Part shown: positions 1 through 7,003 of the stretch, piece after piece
Layout: each line of letters opens with the position of its first letter
Numbering within the stretch: position 1 is the stretch's first letter
The notes under the pieces: model-generated
Told to the model about the DNA's origin: nothing
The model's input: only the letters and a program-made list of their open reading frames with translations
Databases searched by the model: none
Source: an uncultured Eubacteriales bacterium
Lineage (GTDB): Bacteria > Bacillota > Clostridia > Christensenellales > CAG-138
Assembly (NCBI GenBank): GCA_900542615.1
Contig: UQOG01000065.1
Span: 1-10,926 of the forward strand
DNA: 10,926 bases
Direction: 5' to 3'
Translations under genes and position numbers: made by a program

Positions 1-45
1 GGCGGCGCAAGGTGAATTGTCCCGAAGGGACAAGAGAAGGCCCCC
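1..45 (+). repeat. Direct repeat copy 1 (intergenic, reaches the window edge)
   Basis: These 45 bases recur at 10882-10926 in the same orientation with a single difference (G at 7, A at 10888). The repeat contains a perfect 7-bp hairpin, TTGTCCC-GAA-GGGACAA, at 17-33. Both copies touch a window edge, so the true length is unknown. It codes for no recognisable protein and lies outside the operons. It most likely belongs to a dispersed intergenic repeat family of this genome. That is an inference from two copies. Confidence 0.8.
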
Positions 46-183
46 TGGGGGGTGTGCGGCTAATCCGCAAAAAGCCTTGCGCTCCAGGGGGTTCCCTGCA
101 TGGCTCCCCGCCCGCGCCGTAGGCGCAAGGGCGCCATGGAAGTCTCGAAAAGGTGGCGTTAAGCCGCTTTTTCGCCAAGGGGT

Positions 184-213
184 GGCGGCAGCGTATTCTG
201 CCGCCTTCTTTTT
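184..213 (+). terminator. Rho-independent terminator
   Basis: A perfect 8-bp stem (GGCGGCAG at 184-191, CTGCCGCC at 198-205) with a CGTATT loop is followed directly by TTCTTTTT. This is the standard intrinsic terminator layout for plus-strand transcription. It would end whatever enters from the left edge. The liv operon runs in the opposite direction and does not need it. Confidence 0.75.
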
Positions 214-231
214 GTGCAAGGGAAGAAAAAA

Positions 232-544
232 GCAACCGTCTGCCTTTGGGGGCGGTGGCATAGGAAACCATCGCCCGGAAAGGGGCAGATTTGAGCAGCT
301 GCATGGTCATCGTCGGGAGGAATACCACAGCGGGTATGCCTCCTTTCTCTTTCGCGCATCTGCCGCAAATCTGCCCCCTTCCGGGGCGCAGCGTCCAGTT
401 CCGTCCCATTGGTTTTGGCGCAAAGCAAGAAGGACGCAACCGGAGCGGCTCCCCTTCCAAGGCCGGCCAACCCAGCGCCGGGGCGAATGGGGCTGCAATG
501 GCCCGATGGTTTCTTATGTCACCGCCCCTTTGGGGGCCGGTTGC
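232..544. repeat. Large nested inverted-repeat structure, no gene
   Basis: The outer arms are 232-273 and 504-544. The innermost 25 positions pair throughout, with two G-U pairs if read as plus-strand RNA, and the arm ends pair again over seven bases (GCAACCG/CGGTTGC). Nested inside, 274-293 pairs with 366-385 (20 positions, one mismatch at 281/378). Its loop holds a further hairpin (GGAGG-A-ATACC with GGTAT-G-CCTCC). The open reading frames here are unrelated to known proteins and are best explained as chance. It may be a palindromic repeat element (MITE- or REP-like) or a structured RNA. Confidence 0.6.
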
Positions 545-562
545 CGTGGCGGCTGGTTTCAT

Positions 563-606
563 AGGGCCCTGATGGCGCCCCGTGGGAGGGGCGCCATCAG
601 GGCCCT
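563..606. terminator. Strong hairpin 3' of the liv operon
   Basis: A perfect 19-bp inverted repeat (563-581 with 588-606, loop GTGGGA) begins 20 bases beyond the livF stop codon. Its position and stability suit the 3' end of the minus-strand liv transcript. No T-run follows on either strand, so it is not a textbook intrinsic terminator. It may instead protect the mRNA 3' end or act with a termination factor. Confidence 0.6.
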
Positions 607-625
607 GCATCCATATGGCCGGGGG

Positions 626-1333
626 TCAGATCCCCAGATAGGCCTTTTTGATCTCGTCGTTGTGGAGGAGCTCCCGGGCGGAGCCGGAGGTGGTGATTTC
701 CCCGGTCTCCATTACATAGGCCCGGTTGGATACATACAGGGCCATCTGGGCGTTTTGCTCCACCAGCAGGATGGTGACCCCCCGCTCCCGGTTCAGCTTG
801 ATGATGGTGCGGAAGATCTCATCCACCAGGATGGGGGACAGGCCCATGGAAGGCTCGTCCATCAGCAGCAGCTTGGGACGGGACATCATGGCCCGGGCCA
901 TGGCCAGCATCTGCAACTCGCCGCCGGACAGGGTGCCGGCCCGTTGCTTTTGCCGCTCCCGCAGCCGGGGGAACACGGAATAGGCCCATTCGGCGTCCGC
1001 CTCGATTCCGGCCTTGTCCTTGCGCAGGTAAGCCCCCAGGTATAGGTTTTCCACCACCGTCAGGTTGTTGAAAACCCCCCGGCCCTCCGGGATCTGGCAG
1101 ATCCCCAGCCGGGCGATGTTCTGGGCGGGGGTCTTGGTGATATCCTGGCCCTGGAAGGTCACCTGGCCGGAGGTGGGCTGCTTTAGGCCGGAAATGGTAT
1201 GCAGGGTGGTGGTTTTGCCCGCGCCGTTGGCGCCGATCATGGATACCACTTCCCCCTCCTCGATGTGCAGGGATATGCCCTTGAGGGCGGGGATCACCCC
1301 ATAGTGAACATGTAGATCCTTGATTTCTAGCAT
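626..1333 (-). CDS. livF: Branched-chain amino acid-type ABC transporter ATP-binding protein LivF
   Basis: This is one of the two ATPases that drive HAAT-family import, acting at the inner face of the membrane with LivG. The 235-residue protein has Walker A GANGAGKT (34-41), Q-loop Gln80, signature LSGGE (135-139) and Walker B LLLMDE (155-160). The EGRGVF segment after the Q-loop is typical of LivF. The length is normal for LivF. I chose the ATG at 1333 because GGAGGT sits 7-8 bases upstream and MLEIKDLHVHYG is the usual LivF beginning. A longer frame to 1417 would only add residues read out of frame through the end of livG. The start lies one base after the livG stop, so translation is probably coupled. 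The protein is complete, with all nucleotide-binding motifs intact. Confidence 0.95.
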   Translation of the reverse strand: MLEIKDLHVHYGVIPALKGISLHIEEGEVVSMIGANGAGKTTTLHTISGLKQPTSGQVTFQGQDITKTPAQNIARLGICQIPEGRGVFNNLTVVENLYLGAYLRKDKAGIEADAEWAYSVFPRLRERQKQRAGTLSGGELQMLAMARAMMSRPKLLLMDEPSMGLSPILVDEIFRTIIKLNRERGVTILLVEQNAQMALYVSNRAYVMETGEITTSGSARELLHNDEIKKAYLGI

Positions 1334-1334
1334 C

Positions 1335-2168
1335 CTATCGACCTCCGCTTCCATCCGGCGCCTGCCCGTGGGGATGCTCCAATTCGTCCATCTCCTCGAA
1401 GAACTTGGTCTTGCCAAGATACGCCTCGATCACGTCCTGGTTATTTTGGATCTCCTCGGGTACGCCTTCCGCGATGTTCTTGCCGTAATCCAGCACCACG
1501 ATCCGGTCGGATATGTTCATAATGAACCGCATGTCGTGCTCGATCAGCAGCACATGCTTGTTCATCTTGTGGGTCATGTGGTAGATCACGGCGGTCAGCT
1601 CGTCCTTTTCCACGTTGTTCATGCCCGCGCCGGGCTCATCCAGCAGCACCAGCTTGGGATCCGTGGCCAAAGCCCGGGCGATCTCCAGCAGCCGCTGCTT
1701 GCCATAGGGCAGGCTGGTGGACATATGGCCTTCCAGGTCCTGCAAGCCCACCGCCTCCAGAATGGCTTCGCAATCCTCCACCACCCGCTTGCGGGAGGCC
1801 CGCAGCCCCTTGCCCATGAGGATGGCGGGCAAAAGTCGCTCCCGGTTGCAGGCGGGATGGGCCAGCATCAGGTTTTCCAGCACCGTCAGCTCGGAGAAGA
1901 GGCGGATGTTTTGGAAGGTGCGGGCAATGCCGGCGCGGACCCGTTCATGGGGCTTGGCCTTGGAGATGTCCTGGCCCATGAAGGTGATGGAGCCCTCGTC
2001 CAGCATGTACATGCCGGTGAGCAGGTTGAAGAAGGTGGTCTTGCCTGCGCCGTTGGGGCCGATCAGGGAGAGGATCTCCTGGCCGGTATGGTGCAGGGAT
2101 ACGTGATCCACCGCGGTCAGGCCGCCAAATCGGATGGTGGCATCCTTTACCTCCAGGATATTAGGCAT
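1335..2168 (-). CDS. livG: Branched-chain amino acid-type ABC transporter ATP-binding protein LivG
   Basis: This is the partner ATPase of LivF. The 277-residue protein shows Walker A GPNGAGKT (37-44), Q-loop Gln86 in ARTFQNIRLF, signature LPYGKQ (153-158), Walker B LVLLDE (173-178) and an H-loop in LLIEHDM. Pro in place of Ser in the signature is, to my knowledge, common in LivG proteins and not a defect. The C-terminus carries about 20 extra polar residues rich in Glu, His and Gly beyond the usual FGK/LGK-type end, which may be dispensable. The ATG overlaps the end of livM by 8 bases, with GGAGGG 7 bases upstream (2176-2181). It is complete and in the usual HAAT gene order. Confidence 0.95.
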   Translation of the reverse strand: MPNILEVKDATIRFGGLTAVDHVSLHHTGQEILSLIGPNGAGKTTFFNLLTGMYMLDEGSITFMGQDISKAKPHERVRAGIARTFQNIRLFSELTVLENLMLAHPACNRERLLPAILMGKGLRASRKRVVEDCEAILEAVGLQDLEGHMSTSLPYGKQRLLEIARALATDPKLVLLDEPGAGMNNVEKDELTAVIYHMTHKMNKHVLLIEHDMRFIMNISDRIVVLDYGKNIAEGVPEEIQNNQDVIEAYLGKTKFFEEMDELEHPHGQAPDGSGGR

Positions 2169-3173
2169 GGTCTTTCCCTCCTACCGAATACTTGTAGGCG
2201 TTTTTCAGCCGCCGCTGCATCCCCCAGAAGCCCTGGGGCCGGTAGATCATCATCAGCACCATCAGCAGGCCGTAGAGCACCATGCGGTAGTCGTTGATGG
2301 CCCGCAGGATCTCCGGCACCGCCGAGAGCACCAGGGCGCCCAGCACCGCCCCGGGCAGGCTGGCCATGCCGCCCAGCACCACCATGGCCAGGATGGTGAC
2401 CGAGTCGGTATAAACGAAGGTGTCCGGGCTGATGAAGGAAACATAGCTGGCATAAAATACGCCTACAGCGCCGGCAAAGGCGGCGGAAAGCACGAAGGCC
2501 AGCAGCTTATACTTTATGGGGGCAATGCCGATGGATTCGGCGGCGATCTCGTCGTGCTTCACCGCCAGCATGGACAGGCCGATGCCGGAATTGGTGATGC
2601 GCCGCATCAAGAACAGGGTCAGCAGTAGGAAGGCCAGGATCAGGTAATAATAGGGGACCCGGCCGCTGAACTGATAGCCGAACAGGTTGGGGCTGGGGAT
2701 GCCGGGCAGGCCCAAGGGCCCCCGGGTAAGCTCGGTGGAATTGATGAGCACCAGGCGGACGATCTCCCCGAAGCCCAGGGTGACAATGGCCAGATAGTCC
2801 CCCCGCAGCCGCAGGGTGGGCAGGCCCAGGATCAGGCCGAAGAAGGCGGCCATCAGCGCGCCGGCCAGAATGGCCAGCCAGAAGGACACCCCCAGCCGGA
2901 GCATCAGCAGGCCCCCGGTATAGGCGCCGATCCCGTAGAAGGCCACGTGGCAGAAGGAAAGCTGCCCCGCGTAGCCGGTGACCAGGTTTAGGCTCAGGGC
3001 CAGGATGCTGTAGAGGCCCACGGAGATCAGGATGTGGATATAGTATTTATTGGTGACCACCCAGGGCAGGCCCAGCAATAGAATGGCGGCTACGATGAGG
3101 GTGATCCGCTTTGTGCGGACGTACTGGGGGGTACCGCGGGGGGGGGCAGCTTGCTTAGGATTTTATCGATCAT
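2161..3173 (-). CDS. livM: Branched-chain amino acid-type ABC transporter permease LivM, apparent frameshift near the start
   Basis: This is the second membrane permease of the HAAT transporter. The intact frame contains the LivM hallmark RLRGDYLAIVTLGFGE and many hydrophobic spans. Read as given, that frame can only start at a TTG (3078), cutting into the first membrane segment with no ribosome site. A good start lies upstream: ATG at 3173, with TAGGAGG (3180-3186) six bases away. It begins MIDKILSKLPPP and then runs into a nine-G tract (3138-3146, C on the coding strand) and ends early. One extra base in that tract joins it to RGTPQYVRTKRITLIVAAI and the permease, giving 337 residues with a full first span. 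So the sequence has a one-base deletion, an assembly error, or a switchable tract. The livH stop overlaps this ribosome site. Confidence 0.88.
3138..3146 (-). repeat. Homopolymer of nine G (C on the coding strand) inside the livM 5' end
   Basis: This is an uninterrupted mononucleotide tract in codons 10-12 of the livM frame that starts at 3173. Its length (9) leaves the start out of frame with the permease, while 10 would put them in frame. A second tract of six G lies close by at 3126-3131. Confidence 0.85.
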
Positions 3174-3183
3174 GGGGAACCTC

Positions 3184-4068
3184 CTATACTTTCTCCCGGG
3201 TCGCCTTGCCGAAAATGCCGCCCGGCCGGAAGATCAATACGATGATCATGATGCCGAAGGCAAAGGCGTTGCGGTAGCCCGAGGAAATGTAGGCCGCGCC
3301 CAGGGATTCGATCAGCCCGATGGTCAGGCCGCCCACCATGGCCCCGGGCAGGCTGCCGATGCCGCCCAATACCGCCGCGGCAAAGGCCTTGATGCCGTAG
3401 CTGTAGCCCATGGTGGGGAACACGGCGTCAAAGTATACGCCCACCATCAAGCCGGAGGCGCAGGCCAGAATGGAGCCGATGGCAAAGGTGACCGAGATGA
3501 TCAGGTTGGTGTTGATGCCCAGCAGGCGGGCGGTGTTAAGGTTGTTGGAGGTGGCCCGCATGGCTACGCCGAACTTGGTTTTGTAAACGAGCAGCAGCAG
3601 GGCGACCATGAGGGCCACCGTGAGGCCCAGCATGATGAATTGCAGGTTGGTCACGGTGACGGAGCCGAAATTATAGGTGACCAGCTGGATGTCCGTGCCG
3701 GAAAAGGGGTGGGTCTCCGTGCCGAAGATCAGCTGCGCCAGGTTTTGCAGCATGATGGAGACGCCCATGGCGCAGATCAGGGCCGCCATGCGGCTGGTGT
3801 TGCCGCCGCCCCAGATGGGCCGGTAGGCAAAGCGCTCGATGGCCATGCCCAATACGGCCGTGCACAAGCAAGCCAGCGGGAAGGTGATCAGAACCGAAAC
3901 GCCCATGGCCTGGGTGAGGATCAGGCCGAAGAAGGCGCCCATCATGAAGATGTCGCCATGGGCGAAATTGACGATGCGTAAAATGCCATAGACCATCGAA
4001 TAGCCCACCGCGATCAACGCGTACACGCAGCCGATGGTCAAGCCGTTGATAAGTTGTTGCGCAAACAT
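3184..4068 (-). CDS. livH: Branched-chain amino acid-type ABC transporter permease LivH
   Basis: This is the first membrane permease of the HAAT transporter and pairs with LivM to form the channel. The 294-residue protein starts with the LivH-type segment GLTIGCVYALIAVGYSMVYG and the conserved NFAHGD (34-39). It ends with the GGIGSLPGA loop (235-243) and a final hydrophobic span before FRPGGIFG. About eight membrane spans are visible. The ATG at 4068 has GGAAGG 8 bases upstream. It lies 85 bases after livJ, separated by a strong GC hairpin (4087-4114), and its stop codon sits within the livM ribosome site. It is complete, with nothing unusual in the sequence. Which solute crosses cannot be told from the permease. 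Confidence 0.95.
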   Translation of the reverse strand: MFAQQLINGLTIGCVYALIAVGYSMVYGILRIVNFAHGDIFMMGAFFGLILTQAMGVSVLITFPLACLCTAVLGMAIERFAYRPIWGGGNTSRMAALICAMGVSIMLQNLAQLIFGTETHPFSGTDIQLVTYNFGSVTVTNLQFIMLGLTVALMVALLLLVYKTKFGVAMRATSNNLNTARLLGINTNLIISVTFAIGSILACASGLMVGVYFDAVFPTMGYSYGIKAFAAAVLGGIGSLPGAMVGGLTIGLIESLGAAYISSGYRNAFAFGIMIIVLIFRPGGIFGKATREKV

Positions 4069-4086
4069 TGAACCATCCTTCCATGG

Positions 4087-4114
4087 GGAAGCGGCGGCGC
4101 CCGCCGCCGCTTCC
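4087..4114 (-). terminator. Hairpin between livJ and livH, likely a partial terminator or processing stop
   Basis: A perfect 12-bp GC-rich stem (4087-4098 with 4103-4114) has a 4-base loop. It lacks a T-tract, so it should not end transcription fully. In binding-protein operons such a hairpin after the first gene usually raises the amount of binding protein relative to the permeases. That role is inferred from position. Confidence 0.65.
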
Positions 4115-4153
4115 TAATGTACAAATTGCTGTTGGCGTGGGAACGGTACGAAG

Positions 4154-5278
4154 CTATTGGACCACGGTGAACTTGCCGTCCTGGATGACGATGCGGATGG
4201 CGTCCTTGAGCACGTCGCCGTTTTCATCGAAGCTGTTGACGCCGCTGGCGCCGCTCAAGCCGCTAAGGGTGGTCAGGTATTCGTTGATCTTCTCCCGGTC
4301 GGGGCCGCTGGCCTTGATGGCCTCCACAATGCACATGGTGGCGTCATAGGCATAGGCGTGATAGGTGGCGGGGTCGGAATCGTATTTCGCCCGGAAGGCC
4401 TCTACAAATTCCTGCACCGCCGGATCGGGATTGTCCATGGAGAAGAAGGCGGAAATGGTCAGGCCCTCCACCGCGTCGCCGCCCAGCTCGATCAGCGCCG
4501 GCTGATACAGGGCGTCCACGCCGTACATGGGGAGGCTCAAGCCCAGAAGCTGGGCCTGCTTGGCAAACATGGCGGTCTCGTTGTAGAGGGTGGCCAGCAG
4601 CATCACCTCGGCGCCGCTCTCCTTGATTTTGGTGAGCATGGTGGTGAAGTCCGTGGTCTCGTCGGGGATGTAGTTTTCATAGGCAACCACCTCAACGCCG
4701 GCGGCTTCGCACTCCTCCTTATAGATGGTGGCGGTGCCCAGGCCGTAGTCGTTGTTTTCATATACGATGGCCGCCTTGGTGGGGGAAAGGTCCGCAAACG
4801 CCCATTGGGCCACCATGCGGCCGCCCACGTCGTCGGAGGGGATGGTGCGGTAGATGTAGGGGCCGGCCTCGGTTACAGCCGGGGAGGAGGAGCCGTAGGC
4901 GATGGCCGCTACGCCGGCTTCATTATAAATGGGGGCGCCGGCCAGGGTGCAGGAGCTGTTGTAATGGCCCACGATGGCCAGCACGGATTCATCCTGGGCC
5001 AGCATGTTGGCCACGATGGCCGCCTCCTTGGGATCGCCCTTATCGTCCTGGACGTTTAGGGTCAGGGGGATGCCGTCGATGCCGCCGGCGGCGTTGATCT
5101 GATCCACGTAAAGCTGGGCACCCTCCAGGGCGTCCTGCCCATCCTGGGCGGAAGCGCCGGTCAGCGGGCCCACAAAGCCGATGACATACTCGGTTACTTC
5201 CTTTTCGCCGCAACCGGTACAGGCGAAGAGCATGGCGATGGATAACAGAATTGCTAAGATGACTTTCGTACTGCGCAT
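4154..5278 (-). CDS. livJ: HAAT-family periplasmic-binding-type lipoprotein (LivJ/LivK-like)
   Basis: This is the solute-binding lipoprotein that delivers substrate to LivHM at the outer face of the membrane. The 374-residue protein has a lipoprotein signal peptide (MRSTKVILAILLSIAMLFAC). The lipid-bearing Cys is Cys20 (LFAC) or Cys23. It is followed by the family opening YVIGFVGPLTGASAQDGQDALEGAQLYVDQINAAGG read in segments, then GHYNSSCTLAGAPIYNEAG (the usual ligand-contact Ser/Thr region) and YGVDALYQPALIELGG. The length is normal. The ATG at 5278 has AAAAGGAGG 7 bases upstream and is directly followed by the signal peptide. An in-frame extension to 5593 would bury that signal and is rejected. 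The substrate is probably an amino acid or amide. The divergent ureohydrolase makes a guanidino compound a possible alternative, as inference only. Confidence 0.93.
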   Translation of the reverse strand: MRSTKVILAILLSIAMLFACTGCGEKEVTEYVIGFVGPLTGASAQDGQDALEGAQLYVDQINAAGGIDGIPLTLNVQDDKGDPKEAAIVANMLAQDESVLAIVGHYNSSCTLAGAPIYNEAGVAAIAYGSSSPAVTEAGPYIYRTIPSDDVGGRMVAQWAFADLSPTKAAIVYENNDYGLGTATIYKEECEAAGVEVVAYENYIPDETTDFTTMLTKIKESGAEVMLLATLYNETAMFAKQAQLLGLSLPMYGVDALYQPALIELGGDAVEGLTISAFFSMDNPDPAVQEFVEAFRAKYDSDPATYHAYAYDATMCIVEAIKASGPDREKINEYLTTLSGLSGASGVNSFDENGDVLKDAIRIVIQDGKFTVVQ

Positions 5279-5605
5279 GGATGTGCCTCCTTTTATAATG
5301 TTGTAATCGCTTGGGAACAGGGAAGTGGGCCGCCGGGGCAGCTTGCCGGCCAAACGGGCGGAAGCGCCGGGCGGAAGAAAATGAACCTGGCGGGGGAAAA
5401 GGCGCCGTATCCGTCTCCCGCGGGCCGGCCCAAGGATGCAAGAAGCATGGGCGCGGCTTTCGTCCAAACAGGCGTAGGTGGGGCAAACCAGCTGGCCCAA
5501 CCTGAAACCGGGGCCGCTGGGCCGGAAGGAAAGCAGAGGGGCTGGAAGCCGTGCAACCCAGGGAAACTGTTGCGGGAACAGCCCTGCACACATCGCCTCC
5601 TTTCA
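5279..5605 (-). promoter_or_regulatory. Long GC-rich leader upstream of livJ, with possible leader ORF
   Basis: The livJ transcript would carry a leader of over 300 bases that is as GC-rich as coding DNA, although the promoter island beside it is AT-rich. It opens with AAAGGAGG (5596-5603). Six bases further on is a GTG (5589) that starts a 98-codon frame ending at 5293, right at the livJ ribosome site. The predicted peptide is Pro- and Cys-rich and resembles nothing I know. A hairpin at 5559-5586 (CAGGG/CCCTG and CTGTT/AACAG with a TTT bulge) overlaps its first codons. Other short stems follow. It may be an attenuator, a leader peptide, an unrecognised riboswitch, or an insertion remnant. 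No known riboswitch class is evident by eye. Confidence 0.4.
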
Positions 5606-5654
5606 AAAACTTTATATAAATTTCGTTAAAGATTAAGGTTAAAAAATGAAGGTT

Positions 5655-5660
5655 ATTATA
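5655..5660 (-). promoter_or_regulatory. Candidate -10 box for the liv operon
   Basis: TATAAT reads on the minus strand inside the only AT-rich island of the window. The best upstream hexamer at 16-17 bases spacing (TTCATT or ATTCAT) is a poor -35, so activation by a bound regulator is plausible. A second AT-rich option, TATATAAA, lies at about 5609-5616, closer to the leader. Confidence 0.35.
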
Positions 5661-5688
5661 AGCATGAAAGCTGCAAAATGAATAAACA

Positions 5689-5709
5689 TCAAATTTGATT
5701 TTCAAATTT
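5689..5709. promoter_or_regulatory. Perfect palindrome in the divergent promoter region, candidate operator
   Basis: AAATTTGA (5691-5698) and TCAAATTT (5702-5709) form a perfect 8-bp inverted repeat with a TTT spacer. The left half is itself part of the 10-bp palindrome TCAAATTTGA (5689-5698). It lies just upstream of the candidate liv -35 region and between the two divergent genes. AT-rich DNA yields palindromes by chance, so this is a candidate only. Confidence 0.4.
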
Positions 5710-5861
5710 ATACAATTACACACAAAGAAAAAAGAGAAAAAATATCAGGAAGAATTACCTATATAGTAAATCTATGGTGAATATTCCAGCATAAGGCCAG
5801 GGGGATTACAGGGGCCTATAGCAAAAAAACCACCTGAGAATTGGATTTTTTTCAAAAGGGC

Positions 5862-5891
5862 TTGTTTCGGCCCCTGCATATGTATTATAAT
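5862..5891 (+). promoter_or_regulatory. Candidate promoter for the ureohydrolase operon
   Basis: TTGTTT (5862-5867) and TATAAT (5886-5891) are separated by 18 bases. Transcription would start near 5898, giving a leader of about 80 bases before the ATG at 5980. The -10 matches the sigma-A consensus fully. The -35 matches only in its first three bases. Confidence 0.5.
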
Positions 5892-5979
5892 CAAGCTGCC
5901 GTATCTAATGGAACGATCCCCTTTCGCCAATTTTGCAGGCAAACGCATGATTCATTTCTTTATCAAGGAGGCCGGCTAT

Positions 5980-6957
5980 ATGAAAAACAAGCCGGTATGT
6001 TATGTGCCCGGTATCAAAAACCCTGAAATTTATAGCGGAACGCCAACCTTTATGGGCCTGCCCAAAATCCAGGCCAAGGCGGAGCTGCCCGGCCATGACG
6101 TGGTGTTCCTGGGGGTGCCCTGGGAGGGCATTTGCACCTGGGGCAATTACACCATGTGCGAAATGGCCACCAAAACCATCCGCACCGCCTCGGTGCGCTA
6201 CAGCGGCTTCCTGCCGGAGCTGGATATCGATATTTTCGATCACCTTTTCGGCGGCGACTATGGGGATACCGCCGTGCGCAACGGGGATTACGACTTTACC
6301 TTCGCCGCCATGGGCCAGCGCTATGGGGAGATCCTGGACGCGGGCTGCTTCCCGGTGGTATTCGGCGGGGATCATTCCATCACCTACCCCCTGATGAAGG
6401 AGCAGGTCAGCCGCAAGCCCGGCAAGATCGGCCTGATCCACTTTGACGCCCACATGGACAACATGGATACCTTCGGCGAGGAAAAGCTGGCCCGCTGCTG
6501 CCCCATGCACCGCATCTATGAAATGGAGGGCTTCGACCCCACCAAGATGGTCACCCTGGGCATCCGGGGGCCCCGCAACCACTATGGGGCGCTGGCGGAG
6601 GCCAAGAAATACGGCGTGCGGGTGATGACCATGATGGACATCCGGCGCATGGGCTATATGGAGGCCATCCAAGAGGCCATCGCCATCGCCTCGGAGGGCA
6701 CCGAGGGCTTCTATGTGACCGTTTGCTCCGACGCCCTGGACGTGGCCTTCAACCCGGCGGGCGCCCCGGACCCCTGCGGCCTTACCACCTGGGAGCTGGG
6801 CATGATGCTGCACCAGTGCGGCCTAAAGGGCGCCTGCGCCCTGGACTATGTGGAGATCTACTATGGCGCCGACCCCGGAATGCTCTCCAGCCACAACGCC
6901 GTTTGGATGAGCCTGTACCTGCTGGCCGGCGTGGCCCAGCGGCGAAGCGGGAAATAA
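5980..6957 (+). CDS. Ureohydrolase (arginase/agmatinase family) with an altered metal site
   Basis: The family hydrolyses guanidino compounds (agmatine, arginine and relatives) to urea plus an amine, using a two-metal centre. The 325-residue protein shows GGDHS (129-133, His132), DAHMD (156-160, Asp156/His158/Asp160) and Glu292 in DYVEIYYGAD, all as expected. The third metal motif, normally S-x-D-x-D-x-x-D, reads TVCSDALD. Cys249 therefore stands where the metal-bridging Asp (Asp232 of rat arginase I) should be, while Asp251 and Asp254 are kept. The ATG at 5980 is chosen for AAGGAGG 8 bases upstream; earlier in-frame starts have none. It lies divergent from the liv operon and 150 bases before a glutamine synthetase-like gene. 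Substrate unknown. The Cys could mean a different metal, a new reaction, or an inactive enzyme. Confidence 0.88.
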   Translation: MKNKPVCYVPGIKNPEIYSGTPTFMGLPKIQAKAELPGHDVVFLGVPWEGICTWGNYTMCEMATKTIRTASVRYSGFLPELDIDIFDHLFGGDYGDTAVRNGDYDFTFAAMGQRYGEILDAGCFPVVFGGDHSITYPLMKEQVSRKPGKIGLIHFDAHMDNMDTFGEEKLARCCPMHRIYEMEGFDPTKMVTLGIRGPRNHYGALAEAKKYGVRVMTMMDIRRMGYMEAIQEAIAIASEGTEGFYVTVCSDALDVAFNPAGAPDPCGLTTWELGMMLHQCGLKGACALDYVEIYYGADPGMLSSHNAVWMSLYLLAGVAQRRSGK

Positions 6958-7003
6958 GCCGGCACGCCCCAGGGCGGGGGACGGCAGATCCATCGGCCCA
7001 TGA

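Larger units (their letters stand above)
1..213 (+). ncRNA. Candidate structured RNA or repeat element ending in a terminator
   Basis: This stretch has no credible gene but is a run of hairpins. They are 17-33 (7-bp stem, GAA loop), 55-69 (TGCGG/CCGCA, CTAAT loop), and a longer pairing of CCTTGCGC (75-82) with GCGCAAGG (123-130). The last encloses CAGGG/CCCTG (85-89/94-98). An intrinsic terminator follows at 184-213 on the plus strand. A third copy of GCGCAAGG sits at 5-12. The combination suits a small RNA, or the tail of a transcript starting left of the window. I recognise no known RNA class. It could equally be a palindromic intergenic repeat with no RNA function. Confidence 0.35.

Noticed and set aside
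17..1045. Open frame of 342 codons on the plus strand
   Set aside because: Antisense to livF in its second half and low-complexity Arg/Gly/Pro sequence over hairpins in its first; a GC-rich shadow frame.
626..1417. Longer livF starting at 1417
   Set aside because: The extra residues read out of frame through the end of livG; ATG 1333 has a ribosome site and gives the normal LivF length.
2161..3078. livM starting at TTG 3078 as the true start
   Set aside because: No ribosome site, and it cuts into the first membrane span; the upstream ATG joined through the G tract is much more convincing.
3151..3981. Open frame of 276 codons on the plus strand, and similar long frames opposite the liv, ureohydrolase and glutamine synthetase genes
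   Set aside because: Gly/His/Gln-rich antisense shadows of well-supported genes, produced by high GC at third positions.
4154..5593. N-terminally extended livJ of 479 residues
   Set aside because: It would place about 105 unrelated residues before a clear lipoprotein signal peptide that has its own strong ribosome site.
5898..5979. Guanidine riboswitch before the ureohydrolase
   Set aside because: The roughly 80-base leader shows no paired ACGR-loop hairpins or other recognisable guanidine-riboswitch layout by eye.
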